64,000 nucleotides of DNA from Lantana camara (lineage: Eukaryota; Streptophyta; Magnoliopsida; Lamiales; Verbenaceae): contig CM074863.1 of assembly GCA_037501455.1 (NCBI GenBank), forward strand, positions 15,186,001 to 15,250,000, written 5' to 3'. Made by a program: the position numbers and the translations under genes. The notes under the pieces were generated by a model. It searched no databases, was not told the DNA's origin, and worked only from the letters and a program-made list of their open reading frames with translations. Each line of letters starts with the position of its first letter. Position 1 is the first letter of the stretch. Below are positions 1 through 10,839 of the stretch, piece by piece.

Positions 1-1
1 T

Positions 2-1048
2 ACAATAGCCATGAAGAAGTACGGGTACAGGCAAAGCAACTCAGATCACACCCTGTTCCTAAAGAACCGGGGAAGCATGATAACATGTTTGATCATCTAT
101 GTGGACGACATGATTATCACCGGGAGCGATAAGGAGGAAATAGAACAGCTGAAGGGAAATCTATTCAAAGAGTTTGAAATGAAGGATCTAGGGGGCTTGA
201 AGTACTTCTTAGGGATAGAGGTGATGCGATCTAAACGAGGAATTTTAATCTTGCAGAAGAAGTATATTCTAGACCTCCTAGCAGAAACCGGGCTACTAGA
301 TTGCAAACCCGTTGACACCCTAATTCAGGTAAACCACAGGCTCAAGTTACATAAAGAAGGAGAGCTCGTCGAAAGGGAACGATATCAACGATTGGTTGGA
401 AAGCTGATCTACTTATCCCACACTAGGCCAGACATCGCCTATGCAGTGGGGATAGTTAGCCAGTTTATGCATCAGCCTCAGAAGGACCATATGGAAGCAG
501 TAATAAGAATTATCCGGTACTTGAAAGGCTCCATAGAGAGTGGGATTATGTTTGGGAGGCATGGGCACTTGGAAATTGAGGCATACACGGATGCTGACTG
601 GGCAGGCAATCCGAATGACAGACGATCCACCTCAGGGTTCTTTACCCTTGTTGGAGGGAATGTAGTGACTTGGAGGAGCAAGAAACAGAAAGTAGTAGCT
701 CTCTCTAGCACCGAGGCAGAATTCAGGGGAATTGCAAAAGCTGTAACAGAAATCATCTGGTTAAGGAAACTAATGACAGAGATTGGGATGGTTCCAAGGG
801 AGCCCGGGCGGTTAAAATGTGACAATAAGGCCGCGATCAACATTTCTGAAAATCCAGTACAGCATGACAGAACTAAACACGTGGAAGTTGACCGACACTT
901 CATAAAAGAAAAGCTAGATGATGGCACCATTGAGCTTCCGTTTGTAAAGTCTGAAGATCAGCTGGCAGACATTCTCACGAAGGCGGTTACAGGACAAGTG
1001 TTCAGAACAACTTTGGACAAGCTAAGAATCGGGAATCCGATTGCATAG
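2..1048 (+). CDS. Copia retrotransposon polyprotein, C-terminal part (RT end and RNase H)
   Basis: This is the 3' part of a Ty1/Copia pol gene, open from the left window edge to a stop at 1046-1048. It shows the RT catalytic motif YVDDM, then KDLGGLKYFLGIEV and the connection segment (LIYLSHTRPDIAYAVG). The RNase H domain follows, with TDADWAG, SSTEAE, CDNKAA and the RTKHVEVDRHFI block. The reading frame is undamaged inside the window, so the element may be fairly young, but gag, protease and integrase lie outside. A polypurine tract and LTR follow directly, which fits the normal Copia order. Confidence 0.93.
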   Translation, partial: TIAMKKYGYRQSNSDHTLFLKNRGSMITCLIIYVDDMIITGSDKEEIEQLKGNLFKEFEMKDLGGLKYFLGIEVMRSKRGILILQKKYILDLLAETGLLDCKPVDTLIQVNHRLKLHKEGELVERERYQRLVGKLIYLSHTRPDIAYAVGIVSQFMHQPQKDHMEAVIRIIRYLKGSIESGIMFGRHGHLEIEAYTDADWAGNPNDRRSTSGFFTLVGGNVVTWRSKKQKVVALSSTEAEFRGIAKAVTEIIWLRKLMTEIGMVPREPGRLKCDNKAAINISENPVQHDRTKHVEVDRHFIKEKLDDGTIELPFVKSEDQLADILTKAVTGQVFRTTLDKLRIGNPIA

Positions 1049-1050
1049 CT

Positions 1051-1221
1051 TGAGGGGGAGTGTTAGGAAATATACCTTAATCTAGGATTCTTTCCTTAAT
1101 AGCAGATTATATAATCCCTGACTTGTAGGGATTTAGATAGATAAATATGCCTCTCTTGTATTCTTCTTAACATAACACAATGAATTCAATAAAATTATTT
1201 TCGTCCCTAGATGCTTTAACA
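1051..1221 (+). mobile_element. Polypurine tract and 3' LTR of the Copia element
   Basis: The purine tract TGAGGGGGAG (1051-1060) comes straight after the pol stop and is followed by TGTTAGGAAA, a usual Copia LTR start. A likely LTR end is TTTAACA near 1221, giving an LTR of about 160 bp. That end is tentative because the 5' LTR lies outside the window. Confidence 0.6.
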
Positions 1222-2470
1222 ATATAAATTGTGAGTGAAATTTACGGTATCAATTCGTTCATATTTCTGGATAATTAAGTCTATATATGTTGGGATGTTG
1301 AATTGTTTTGACTTTGAGACTTGTGACGTACTATATTTGAAAGAAAGAAATCGTGAAAGTACCAATAATTGGAGTTTCTGTTTACCTAATTCATGTTTAT
1401 TAATTTATTTATATATTAATGAACAGAAGAAACTGACATTTAGCCAAAAAAAAATAAAAATGAAAGGGTTATATATAGGAAAGATAAGGTTCAAATGATT
1501 GATCACTAGATTTGTTTTTCAAATGACAAAAAATATCTAACTAGGATAGTTAGGCTACCTAGTTTACTCTTTAAGTAATAAACTAATAATGAAGCAAATA
1601 TAATACAAGCAGCCCACACCCATACCGCCCATTGGAAACACTAAATTAATCCCACTATCACACTTTACCTTGGGCATTGCCAAGATTCTATTTAAGATAT
1701 ATATATTACTCTTTCTTTTTAATTGATTTTTTTTAAAAAAACAAAATTTACATCAATCATGTATATGAAATATTTTTTTCCTCATAATTAGATTCGGGCT
1801 AAAATTAATGAACAAACTGAATCTATAAGTTTTTTATTCTGCAATCTCAAATTTATGGACATTTTTAAAAGTATTAAGTGGTCAAAGGAATTCGAACTCA
1901 AAATCATTATCCTGGTAAAATAAAATTTGGAACAAATCATACGAGTATTGAGCATGACACCCTCTGACCAAAAATAAAAAATGAGCCCGACACCCACTTC
2001 TTAAGGAATTTTCCCGACAAAAAGCCCTATTCTTTCCTCCTCAAGTGTTGTCACTCTAAAGGCACCCAATTCAGAGGCACACTGCACCTGGTTTTCCCAA
2101 AACAACTGACAAAGCAAGCAAACTGCTGCTTAAAATACAAGAAAAGTCATATAATAAAAGCCCATTTGACAAGTGAAAAAAAGCAAAGTGGGATGAGGGA
2201 TCACATGCTGGAGGTATCCCAGAAAAGTTCTTCAAAGATCTAAGGTGCAGAAGCATGCAATAGATCTGATCATCAGTCTAATAATTGAAAAGTAACTAAG
2301 ATCCACATGGTGGGGGTTGGGTGATGATCTGAACTTGGACTTGTTTGTTAACTTTTCCTTGGTTTTTCCCCCAATTCTCCCCTTTTAGTAAGGTTGTGGT
2401 TTAACTGTAACTACCACTTTTTCTATTTACAATATGGCTAAATTATTAATCAACTAATTCAACTCCATGC
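1222..2470. other. Intergenic DNA upstream of the ACC oxidase gene
   Basis: AT-rich sequence with no recognisable coding or RNA gene. Short open frames here have no family resemblance. The last few hundred bases presumably hold the promoter of the ACC oxidase gene. Confidence 0.4.
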
Positions 2471-2480
2471 CTATATATAT
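2471..2480 (+). promoter_or_regulatory. Probable TATA box of the ACC oxidase gene
   Basis: CTATATATAT lies about 75 bases before the ATG at 2553, leaving room for a short 5' leader. It is called from position and sequence only. Confidence 0.5.
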
Positions 2481-2552
2481 CACATCAAAGTTGTTAACTT
2501 CTCATTCATAAATACACAGCATAAGAAAGCTAGTGTTTTCAGGCTGACAGAG

Positions 2553-3985
2553 ATGGAGATTCCTGTGATTGACTTCAGCAGGCTTGATGGTGGGAACAGA
2601 AGCCAAACGATGGCGCTTCTACACGAGGCGTGCGAGAAATGGGGATGCTTTATGGTAATGGATATGCTCTTTTTTATTATATAAACTCATTTTTGATCAC
2701 ATACTCTGAGGAATTACACAAACTTCCCCTGTGAGCTTAAGAAATTACAGACTTACCATGTCGAAGAACTTACATCACATCTAGATTGAATAATTTTGAT
2801 GGTTTTATCTCTAATGTTTTGTGAACCCCCTATTTTGTGTTTGAAAATCAGTATTTGAATTTGATGACTATAAGGGCATGTGTTAGCCGTTAGCCAACCT
2901 CCGAGTATCTGAAAATTCAGGGGAGGTTTATGTGATTAGGCAAAACCAATCATCCTTAAAATTTACTTTGAACGCCCAAAGAACAGAAATTTACCTGTTG
3001 TGTTCTGTAATCATTCAATTTGGCCCCCTAAATCAGAGTTTCTGACAGTATTTGGTGCCTGCAGATTGAGAATCATGGAATTGACAAGGAGCTTATGAAG
3101 AGGGTTAAGCTTTTGATGAATACGCATTACCAAGAAAACATGAAAGAGAGCTTCTACAACTCAGAGACAGTAAAGAGGTTGGAGAGAAACGAATTCATCA
3201 GAGGAAAAGATTGGGAAACCACATTCTTCATTTGGCATCGCCCAAATTCCAACATCAACGATCTCACCACCCTTTCAGAAGATCTACGGTAAGCTAACAA
3301 ATTTACACAACTTAATAAAGAATGCAAACGAATTAATACTGGCATAACCATATCAGCTAACTGAACTAATGGCATTCGCAGCAAAACAATGGACGAGTAC
3401 ATAGACGAAATCATCAAGCTGGCAGAAAAGCTTTCGCAGCTTATGTGTGAGAACCTGGGAATCGAGAAGGATCACATAATGAAGGCATTTGCAGGAAGCA
3501 AGGGTCCTTCTGTCGGGACAAAAGTGGCAATCTACCCTCAGTGTCCACGCCCAGAACTTATTCGGGGACTTCGAGAGCACACAGATGCAGGTGGGATCAT
3601 TCTCCTGCTCCAAGATGATCAAGTTCCTGGCCTCGAATTCTACAAAGACGGAAAATGGATTAAAATCCCGCCTTCCAAGAACAACAGGATATTTATAAAC
3701 ACAGGAGATCAGGTTGAAATTCTGAGTAATGGAGTATACAAAAGTGTTCTGCACAGAGTAATGGCAATGAAGGACGGAAACAGGCTCTCTGTCGCTACGT
3801 TTTACAACCCTGCCGGAGACGCTCTGATTTCTCCGGCTTCAGAGCTTCTGCTTCCGAATCATTTCCGTTTCCAGGATTATCTGAACCTTTATACCAAGAC
3901 AAAGTTTGGAGACAAGGGTGAAAGGTTCCGGTCCATGAAGAATATGGTGAATGGGAATCACGCCGTTGTCAACACGGATAACTGA
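2553..3985 (+). CDS. ACO1: 1-aminocyclopropane-1-carboxylate oxidase (ACO1-like), three exons
   Basis: Catalyses the last step of ethylene synthesis (ACC plus O2 to ethylene), an Fe(II)- and ascorbate-dependent cytosolic enzyme of the 2-oxoglutarate dioxygenase fold. Exons are 2553-2654, 3065-3288 and 3382-3985, all with GT-AG borders, coding 309 aa, the usual ACO length. The N-terminus MEIPVIDFSRLDG is typical. The iron ligands are H175 and D177 (REHTDAGG) and H233 (VLHRVM); the R-x-S motif is R243-S245 (NRLSVATF). The C-terminal KTKFGDKGERF block matches the region ACOs need for activity. All key residues are present, so the gene looks functional. Intron 1 contains a foldback repeat. The ACO1-type assignment rests on sequence feel and on the TET2-like gene on the same side; a phylogeny would settle it. 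Confidence 0.9.
2690..2960. repeat. Foldback MITE-like repeat in ACC oxidase intron 1
   Basis: The left side (GAATTACACAAACTTCCCCT near 2712) and the right side near 2918-2940 are imperfect inverted copies. The same inverted motif occurs in several foldback elements of this window and resembles the MULE terminal repeat at 17614. Boundaries are approximate. Confidence 0.45.
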
Positions 3986-4127
3986 TAATTTCTTGCATGT
4001 TATGTGTGATTGTAACTTCTTTTTTTGCCTTTTACATTCAGAGTTCAAGAGAAGCTGCTGTAAATTGCTTCCTTAACCTTTTACCTTCATGTAATGGATG
4101 TTTAATTTGAGCTTATGCATAATATTG

Positions 4128-4133
4128 AATAAA
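4128..4133 (+). terminator. Poly(A) signal AATAAA of the ACC oxidase gene
   Basis: Canonical AATAAA about 140 bases after the stop codon, a normal plant 3' UTR distance. Confidence 0.55.
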
Positions 4134-4494
4134 ATATGTTTGCTTTAATGGCTGTCCTTAGGTCTGTCACTCTGTCCTTTAACCAACAATCATTTACAAA
4201 TTTCATTAAAATGATAATATGAGCATTCTCAATTGACACATTCTATTAAAGCCGATATTCCGACTTGAATTCATCTAAATATATTTTATGCTCGACTGCA
4301 GCCACTCCAAAGAATTGTACTATTGGAGTCAAATGTTTTAAGTGGTGTAAATATGAATTCATTGCTAATATATAAACCATCACATTCAATTTGTTTTAGT
4401 TGTTTTATATTATTCATCATCTTTTATCATATCATAATACCTATTTTATATACTATTACATATATTTATCAAAATTATAATGTGAAATATATAT

Positions 4495-4870
4495 TTTTTA
4501 ATATTTACACAAAAAAGTATATTTATGAGTGGTCAACATTAAAGCAATCTGAAATCAATTTGCTATTTATTTAGTAATTTTTAAAATAGTATTCGTTCGT
4601 TTTGTGCTAATATTTTTGGCATTTTAAATTTAACTTCATTTTGATTTTTAATTTTAAAAAAAAATAAAATTTGAAGTTGATTAAAATTTTGTAGAAGTTC
4701 GGGATGAGAAAGATAAAATATTTTGACTTCATTTCTTATTACTTCATAAAAAAAAATTCTCTTAAAACTATATTTGATTTTTCAAAGCCAACATTTTATT
4801 CCATATCTATATCCCACGACAAGGATTAATTATAGAGTTTTCCTAAACAACCGCACAATTATATTGGATA
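4495..4870. repeat. Dispersed AT-rich repeat family R2, copy 1
   Basis: Closely similar to 8385-8660 and more distantly to 13270-13510. Shared marks include AAAAAAGTATATTTATGAG, TAGTATTCGTTC, TTGTGCTAATATTTTTGGC and, at the far end, TAGAGTTTTCCTAAACAAC. No open frame and no clear terminal repeats, so the element class is unknown. Confidence 0.6.
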
Positions 4871-5208
4871 TCTCCCACATTTTTCCTCTCGCCGCAATGG
4901 CCGACCAAAACCCCACGCCGAGGCTTGAGGGGGAAAAAAACTTCTCGGTTCGAGGCACTGAAACAGCTGCCTCAGGAAAAGATTGAAGAACTCTCCATGC
5001 TATTCCCTTGACAAGAGTCGAACGGGGCATGAAAATGGCCCATCAATCTCCACCCGCACACTTCTATATGTGTGAGTGATATAAGAAATATTGCACTATT
5101 ATAAAAAAAAAAAGACCATTTCAACGAACAGAAGACCTTACACGCAAGAGGAAGTGGATAAATTATGATTGCTAAACCAGAACTAAGGAATTTGCGTCAG
5201 AGAAGCAA

Positions 5209-5499
5209 ATGAAGATCGCATATTATAATATTGACTATTTTAAGAGGATCTACAACATGGAGAGAGCACTCTGGGACAAGCATGTGTTCGAAAAATGGTA
5301 CAAATTCATCTTCTTTCTATGCCGCACTGATGGTGGGAATTCAATAGCACTGTCCGAGGCTGATTATGCTTGGAGTTATGTCTTCAACGGGAAGTTTCAG
5401 GGGAAGTTTAAGTTGTGGTTAGATTTCCTTGCACATCCTCCAGTTAAAAGGATCGATTTTGGTCTAGTTTATGTTCGAAATATATTACATGACACATGA
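5209..5499 (+). pseudogene. Possible DCUN1 (cullin neddylation) domain gene fragment
   Basis: A 96-codon open frame contains KWYKFIFFLCRTDGGNSIAL followed by AWSYVFNGKFQ and LWLDFLAH. The spacing resembles the potentiating-neddylation domain of DCN1/AAR3-like proteins (pattern F-x-F-x-C-R-x-x-G, then A-W-x-x-V-x-x-G-x-F, then W-x-x-F). The C-terminal third of that domain is absent. Just upstream, ATG at 4898 opens MADQNPTPRLEGE, and a neighbouring frame reads RFEALKQLPQEKIEELSM, which may be another decayed exon. The resemblance is judged by eye, so an unrelated chance frame remains possible. Confidence 0.35.
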
Positions 5500-5712
5500 T
5501 TTTGTTTTTGATCTTAAAAAACTATTTTTTTTTTAGATCACCAGATTGATCAAAACAGAATATCAAGGTGTGCACAGAAGCCACAAACATCAAATTTGAA
5601 TCCAAATCTTGAGTAAAAAGCAAGACTTCCAACTAAATTATCTTCCAATTACTTATCTTAAATAATCCACATAATTTGAAAATCTCAAAGAAAGAATACT
5701 TGGTACAATACC

Positions 5713-7815
5713 TTAGCTATATGGGCACTCAATTTCTTCCAAGGAGGTACGTTCGAGCTTGTTCTGTTCCTCATCAGCATCAAAATCACCAACATTTGGA
5801 ACATATCTGGAGAGCTTCATCGTTTTAGTAAGCATTCTCAATAACAAATATATCTCCCTCTTCCGTTCATGCCTTTTATCCTTAACCAAGAAAACATGCA
5901 CTTTGTTGTCTATCTCAATCCAACTACACCCCGGCTGTTTGGCAATGCCACGTTCTCTCATAAGCTTCCGAACTCTTGTCACATCTATCCATCTCCCAAT
6001 CTCAGCATACATATTCGATAAGAGCACATACGGCCCTGAATTTTCCCCGTCAATCTCTAACAGCTTTTTAGCAACAAAAGTGCCCAATTCTATATCATGA
6101 TGAACTTTGCATGCACCAAGCAAAGAACCCCAAACAACACTATCCGGAGCCATCGGCATTGAAAGTATCAAATTCTTGGCTTCATTAAGCCGACCAGCTC
6201 GACCCAATAAGTCAACCATGCATGTATAGTGGTCTTTCAGGGGGTTAATCCCATACTTTTCACGCATGGAATCAAAATAGCGGCGTCCTTCCTCAACCAA
6301 TCCCACATGGCTGCATGCACATAGAACACCAATCATAGTTACGTGATCTGGTTTTTCTCCACATTCAAGCATTTCATCAAACACCTCTAGAGCTACACTC
6401 CCTTGCCCGTTTTGTGCATATCCAACTATCATGGCATTAAACGAGACCCCATCTCGTTCAACCATGTTTCTGAAAACCCGATTTCCATCTTCAACTGATC
6501 CACATTTTGTATACATATCTATAAGAGAGTTTCCGACAAAAACATCAGATTCTGGCCCGTGTTGGAACTGGAACCCATGCTTTAGAACATGGGTATGGGC
6601 CTGCCTCCCGAGCTTCAAGTCAGCAAGGTTTGCACAAGCATTTAGAAGGTTTCCAAAAGTATAATGAGTAGGAAAAATGGATTCCCTTTTCAAGAGAAGA
6701 AACAGTCGTAATGCTTCTTCATTTTCTCCATTCTGTGTATATCCAGCAATAAGAGCATTCCAAGACACTACATTTCTCTCCCTCATCTTGGAAAACATAG
6801 TTCTTGCAGTTTTCACACTAGCAACTTTGGCATAACCACTTACCATAGACGTCTCTGACACAACGTTTCTTACTGGCATATTATCAAAAATCCACCTAGC
6901 TTCAGTTATCATACCACACTTAGAGTACATATCAACTAACGCATTTGATATCACAATATCATTCCAGAATTTATCAAATTTTACTACTTGGGCGTGAATT
7001 GCCCGACCTTCTTTAACAGCACACAAGCTTGCACAAGCACTAACTAAACTAGCTAAGGTCATCTTGTCCGGCTTAACTGCACATTCCATCATTTTACCAA
7101 ACACCTGGAGAGCTTTGCTTGCCGGTCCATTTTGCTCATAACATGTAATCAGACTGTTCCAAGATACAGTGTTTCGATCAATCATTCCATCAAACACCTT
7201 CTGAGCACAACCCACATCCCCACACTTTGCATACATATCAATAAGTGCAGACCCCATGTAAACATGTGACATGAACCTTGACTTAGCCAGAGAAGCATGA
7301 ACCTGGGTACCAGTCAACAAATCTCTCAACCCAGCGCCAGCACTGAGAACACTCCCATAACTATACTCATTCAAGATAAAATTTTGTTCATGCATTTTGA
7401 AGAAATACTCCCTCGACTTCTCAAATACCTCAAGCTGAGCAAAGCCAGAGACCATCAAGTTCCACGAGCACTGGTCAGGTTCAGGCATCGAAGAAAAAAT
7501 CTTCTCGGCTTCATCAACCAAGCCGGAAACCGTCAATACACCCATAATCGAGTTATAAGTAAAGGTATTTCTCGTGGGCATTTCACCGAACACTTTGCCT
7601 GCGTAGTCACAATACCCACATTTTCCATAGACATCAATGAGCCTGTTGTTGATGAAAACTTCATTACTGAAGTGGGACTTGACAATGCAAGCATGTACAG
7701 CACGCACGTCGGATGATGACATAGATTTGGTGCAGGTATCCAAGAGTTCCGCAAAAGGAGAAGAAGTGCTACTGCGCAGGAGTTTATTGCTGGAAAGTAA
7801 TGCACTTTTCGCCAT
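5713..7815 (-). CDS. SLO2: E-class pentatricopeptide repeat protein, SLO2-like RNA editing factor
   Basis: An intronless 700-aa PPR protein of the PLS type. It carries about a dozen repeats from near residue 45 (VFINNRLIDVYGKCG, VYMGSALIDMYAKCG, FVGNSLIDMYTKCG and others). A C-terminal E/E+ region (VWGSLLGACKVHHDIELG, GPYVLLSNMYAEIGRW, KQPGCSWIEI) follows, with no DYW deaminase domain. The order of motifs and many stretches (SWNALIAGYTQNGENEEAL, KRESIFPTHYTF, AHTHVLKHGF) match Arabidopsis At2g13600/SLO2 from memory, whose length is almost the same. SLO2 is a mitochondrial C-to-U editing factor acting on nad and other transcripts, with a deaminase supplied in trans. The start at 7815 gives an N-terminus rich in S, L and K, suitable for organelle targeting. 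The frame is intact. Confidence 0.88.
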   Translation of the reverse strand: MAKSALLSSNKLLRSSTSSPFAELLDTCTKSMSSSDVRAVHACIVKSHFSNEVFINNRLIDVYGKCGYCDYAGKVFGEMPTRNTFTYNSIMGVLTVSGLVDEAEKIFSSMPEPDQCSWNLMVSGFAQLEVFEKSREYFFKMHEQNFILNEYSYGSVLSAGAGLRDLLTGTQVHASLAKSRFMSHVYMGSALIDMYAKCGDVGCAQKVFDGMIDRNTVSWNSLITCYEQNGPASKALQVFGKMMECAVKPDKMTLASLVSACASLCAVKEGRAIHAQVVKFDKFWNDIVISNALVDMYSKCGMITEARWIFDNMPVRNVVSETSMVSGYAKVASVKTARTMFSKMRERNVVSWNALIAGYTQNGENEEALRLFLLLKRESIFPTHYTFGNLLNACANLADLKLGRQAHTHVLKHGFQFQHGPESDVFVGNSLIDMYTKCGSVEDGNRVFRNMVERDGVSFNAMIVGYAQNGQGSVALEVFDEMLECGEKPDHVTMIGVLCACSHVGLVEEGRRYFDSMREKYGINPLKDHYTCMVDLLGRAGRLNEAKNLILSMPMAPDSVVWGSLLGACKVHHDIELGTFVAKKLLEIDGENSGPYVLLSNMYAEIGRWIDVTRVRKLMRERGIAKQPGCSWIEIDNKVHVFLVKDKRHERKREIYLLLRMLTKTMKLSRYVPNVGDFDADEEQNKLERTSLEEIECPYS

Positions 7816-8154
7816 TCCATCAGTGGAAGAATACAGAAGGAAATGGGCATATTATTTTGCATTTGAAGTTGTCAGGATAAAGATTCACCATGTAGAGCGA
7901 GGTGAATTGAAGATCGACCCACGGTGAGGGGCGGATTCGGGAAGGATTAAAAATTTATTTGAGGATATATCTTAAAAAACTAAAGTAGCCTCATTTTATG
8001 TGTTATAATAAAGAGAGTGATTCAAAATGTACGTGATTCTTTTGTCCTTCAAAAAAAAATATTTCATATTAATATTTAATTAACTAGTAGCTAACCAAGT
8101 GGTTTTCTTGGAGACAGATTCGAATTTCAATTGAGGGTGTATAAAAAAAAAAAA

Positions 8155-8370
8155 ACTAGTAACTTATGTACATTGCAATGTTTTAAAAATAATTTATAAT
8201 AAGAATAAATATATATTTATGCATTTCACTTTCTTAAATTGACGGTGAAAGTTGAAATATCGAATAATGAAAAATAATTTTTTAGAATATTTACAAATAT
8301 TACTGAGTATATATACTTTTTAGTAGATTATTGTAATTTTAAGTTTTTTCTTGTATATTTACAAATGTTG
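8155..8370. repeat. Dispersed AT-rich repeat family R1, copy 1
   Basis: Similar to 8740-9085 and 11635-11965. All three share TTTATAATAAGA, GAAAAATAATT, ATATTTACAAATATTA, then TAGTAGATTATTGTAATTTTA. Copy 1 is the shortest and runs straight into R2 copy 2. No coding capacity. Confidence 0.6.
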
Positions 8371-8384
8371 ATTATTTTAATATA

Positions 8385-8660
8385 TATACAAAAAAGTATA
8401 TTTATGAGTTAGTCAAACATTAAAGCCATGTGAAATCAATTCGCTATTTATTTAGTAATTATTAAAATAGTATTCGTTCATTTTGTGCTAATATTTTTGG
8501 CTTTTAAAGGTAACTTCATTTTGATTTTTATTTTTGAAAAAAAAAAAATTGAAGTTGATTAAAATTTTGTAGAAGTTTTTTACTTTATTTCTTATTACTA
8601 AATCCCACGGCTATGATTAATTATAGAGTTTTCCTAAACAACTGTACAATTATATTTCAT
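8385..8660. repeat. Dispersed AT-rich repeat family R2, copy 2
   Basis: Near-copy of 4495-4870: same order of blocks from AAAAAAGTATATTTATGAG to TAGAGTTTTCCTAAACAAC, with small indels. It sits directly after R1 copy 1, suggesting R1 and R2 may be parts of one larger element. Confidence 0.6.
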
Positions 8661-8739
8661 GTTTTTTTTTTTGTTTTTTTTTTTTTTTTGGAGGAGATAT
8701 TTCATGTTAATATTAACTAAAATAAATTAAGTCCGTATA

Positions 8740-9085
8740 TCGCACGCGTAGAACTATTTTAAAAATGATTTATAATAAAATAGAATATAAATAAATATCT
8801 AGTTATACATTTCACCCTCTTAAATTGATAATAAAAGTAAAAAATATCGAACAATGAAAAATAATTTTTAGAATATTTACAAATATTACTAAATGTATAT
8901 ATTTTTTTTAGTAGATAATTGTAATTTTAAGTTTTTTGTTATATATTTACAAATATTGAATATTTTACTTTTCAACTACATTCTTCTAAATTATTTTGTT
9001 TTTTTCTAAAATATTTTATAATTATTTTTCAATACGAAAATATTTTTTTATATAATAAATTGAATTAAGAGTTTACTAATTATTA
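8740..9085. repeat. Dispersed AT-rich repeat family R1, copy 2
   Basis: The longest clear R1 copy. It extends past copy 1 with TTTTATAATTATTTTTCAATACGAAA and TATATAATAAATTGAA, blocks also seen at 11870-11935 in copy 3. Confidence 0.6.
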
Positions 9086-9089
9086 ATTT

Positions 9090-9580
9090 TTGGACTAATC
9101 CTCATTGTTTGACCCTTAGTGCATTTTGTCTTCGATTAATCTTTGAATTAATGGAATTATCTCCTTAACTTTTTTAAAAAAGTCACATTTAACTATTTTT
9201 AACTAACTTTGACAGTCAATTTCTCTTCCGTCACAGTGATTCAAACTCCAAACCAATTGTTATCGTGTTCGTCTCTCTAAGGAAAACAATACGCATATCC
9301 CAATCGACCCTATTGACCGTCAAAAACCGTTGTAGAATTTCGTCCGTCGTAAGTCGTCTTTGACCGTTGATTTTTCCTTTGTCAGTTGTCCGGTTTTGGT
9401 TTTGAGATCACAATTGTGTTTTTTGCGTCGAAAACTTTGATTTGACATATAATATCGATACATTTGAGATCTATTTTGTAGTTGTACAGATCTGCTCTAT
9501 TAAAAAGGGTTAAATATGTTATTTTTTAAAAAATTAGGGATGCAATCACACTAATTCAAAAATCAAGGGACCACACACAC
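9090..9580. mobile_element. Old copy of the 10270-10787 MULE-type MITE
   Basis: Its interior aligns along its length with 10350-10720: CATCGTGTTCGTCTCTC, AACCCTATTG-type and TTTGATTTGACATATAATAT-type blocks come in the same order. The terminal repeats are worn and no target duplication was found, so it is an older relative. Confidence 0.6.
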
Positions 9581-9596
9581 TTAAAATCAAAGAAGA

Positions 9597-10140
9597 GAAA
9601 TTACATTTAACTACCTTCAAGTTTGACCTAATTACAATCAAGTCTCTATTCTTTGTGTATATACCATGTAATATCTAAACTTTATATTCCGTTTGAGGCC
9701 TAGATGTCCGTTAGGATAGTTCAGTATGAGAGTTAAGTTCAGTATATAAGTTAAAGAGTTCAAGTATAACCAATGAATATCCCTTTTGGGTAGTGGTTTA
9801 AGCCCAATTTCAAGGTATACTTGGTGGGCTTGGAGACTTGCGCTCGCGTCCAACGGGCTCGCGGACCCGGGGCGTGACAGGTTAGTTGTCATTCTCAATT
9901 AATTGCCTTTGAATCTATTACAAATACATCCCTGAAGTTTCCTTTTTAATAATAAAACGATCCCTGTATTTTTTAGAATTTGGGAAAGTCAACTGACTAA
10001 CTTAACGGAACCCTAACAGACGTCAAAGACCTCAAAAGGGATATAAAGGTTAGGGACTACATGATAAATACGCAAAGAATAGGAATTTGATTGTAATTAG
10101 GCCAAACCTGAGGGTAGTTGGATGTAATTTTTCCAATAAA
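9597..10140. mobile_element. Foldback MITE with about 135-bp inverted arms, carrying an inserted LTR piece
   Basis: The left arm starting AAATTACATTTAACTACC and the right arm ending GGTAGTTGGATGTAATTTTT are inverted copies over roughly 135 bases (9597-9730 and 10000-10140). The centre holds a different GC-rich sequence (see the next entry). The arm motif belongs to the same AATTACAT...CCTCAGG class as the MULE ends at 17614 and 32960. Confidence 0.65.
9724..9879 (-). mobile_element. Short LTR or LTR fragment (TGTCACGCCCCGGG type) inside the MITE
   Basis: Read on the minus strand it starts TGTCACGCCCCGGGTCCGCG, the usual start of certain plant Ty3-type LTRs, and is much richer in GC than its surroundings. 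It splits the foldback element. The 5-bp target duplication is not clean, so the inner boundary is approximate. Confidence 0.4.
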
Positions 10141-10269
10141 AGAAAGAGGGGTGTCTGAAATTAATCCTGGATATTATATAATTAAATTGGATAATAGACC
10201 GTTATCATAATTTACAATGGAAAGAAACCCCCATAAAAATCACACAATAGTATAGACGATTAATCTAAA

Positions 10270-10787
10270 GGGCTAATCACAGAAACCCCCCCATCCTTTG
10301 GGGGTTTTGGCACTTTTCCCCCTATACTTTCATTCTTGGCATTAAACCCCCTAACCTTTGAAAAATATTACACTTAACCGCTTCAAAAAAATTTGACCAT
10401 CGATTTCTCCTCCATCATAGCGACCCAAGCTTCAAGACCACCGCCATCGTGTTCGTCTCTCCAAGGAGAACAAAGCCCATACCCCAGTCAACCCTATTGG
10501 CCGCCAAAAGCTTCGTTTGTCGTCTTTAACCGATGATTTCTATTTCACCGATTGTCGGATTTTGATTTCGTGACTATTGTTGTGTTCCTTGCGTCGAGAG
10601 TTTCGATTTGATATATAATATCTACACATTTGATATCAACTTTGTATAGATTTGCTTTGTTAAAGTTTGTTACAAGGGGTTAAGTGTGATATTTTTTAAA
10701 AATTAGGGGGTTTAATGCCAAAAATGAAAGGACAGGGGGGAAAGTGCCAAAACCCCCCCAAGGATGGGGGGTTTCTGTGATTAGCCC
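10270..10787. mobile_element. Mutator-type MITE with perfect 9-bp target site duplication
   Basis: The ends are long inverted repeats (left GGGCTAATCACAGAAACCCC, right its complement), over roughly 110 bases with small differences. TAATCTAAA at 10261-10269 is repeated exactly at 10788-10796. A 9-bp duplication is the mark of the Mutator superfamily. No coding capacity, so it depends on a transposase supplied elsewhere. Confidence 0.85.
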
Positions 10788-10839
10788 TAATCTAAATTTA
10801 CAAAATTACAATTTATCCACATGTTTTGAAATTTAATAA

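Noticed and set aside
478..930. A 150-codon minus-strand open frame inside the Copia pol gene
   Set aside because: It lies antisense to a clear RT/RNase H frame and has no family resemblance; a shadow.
7297..7927. Plus-strand open frames of 96-139 codons across the PPR gene
   Set aside because: Antisense shadows of the SLO2-like coding sequence.
8085..8150. SINE-like A-box (TAGCTAACCAAGTGG) and B-box-like (GATTCGAATTTC) words
   Set aside because: The B-box is poor and the surrounding sequence is short; not enough for a call.
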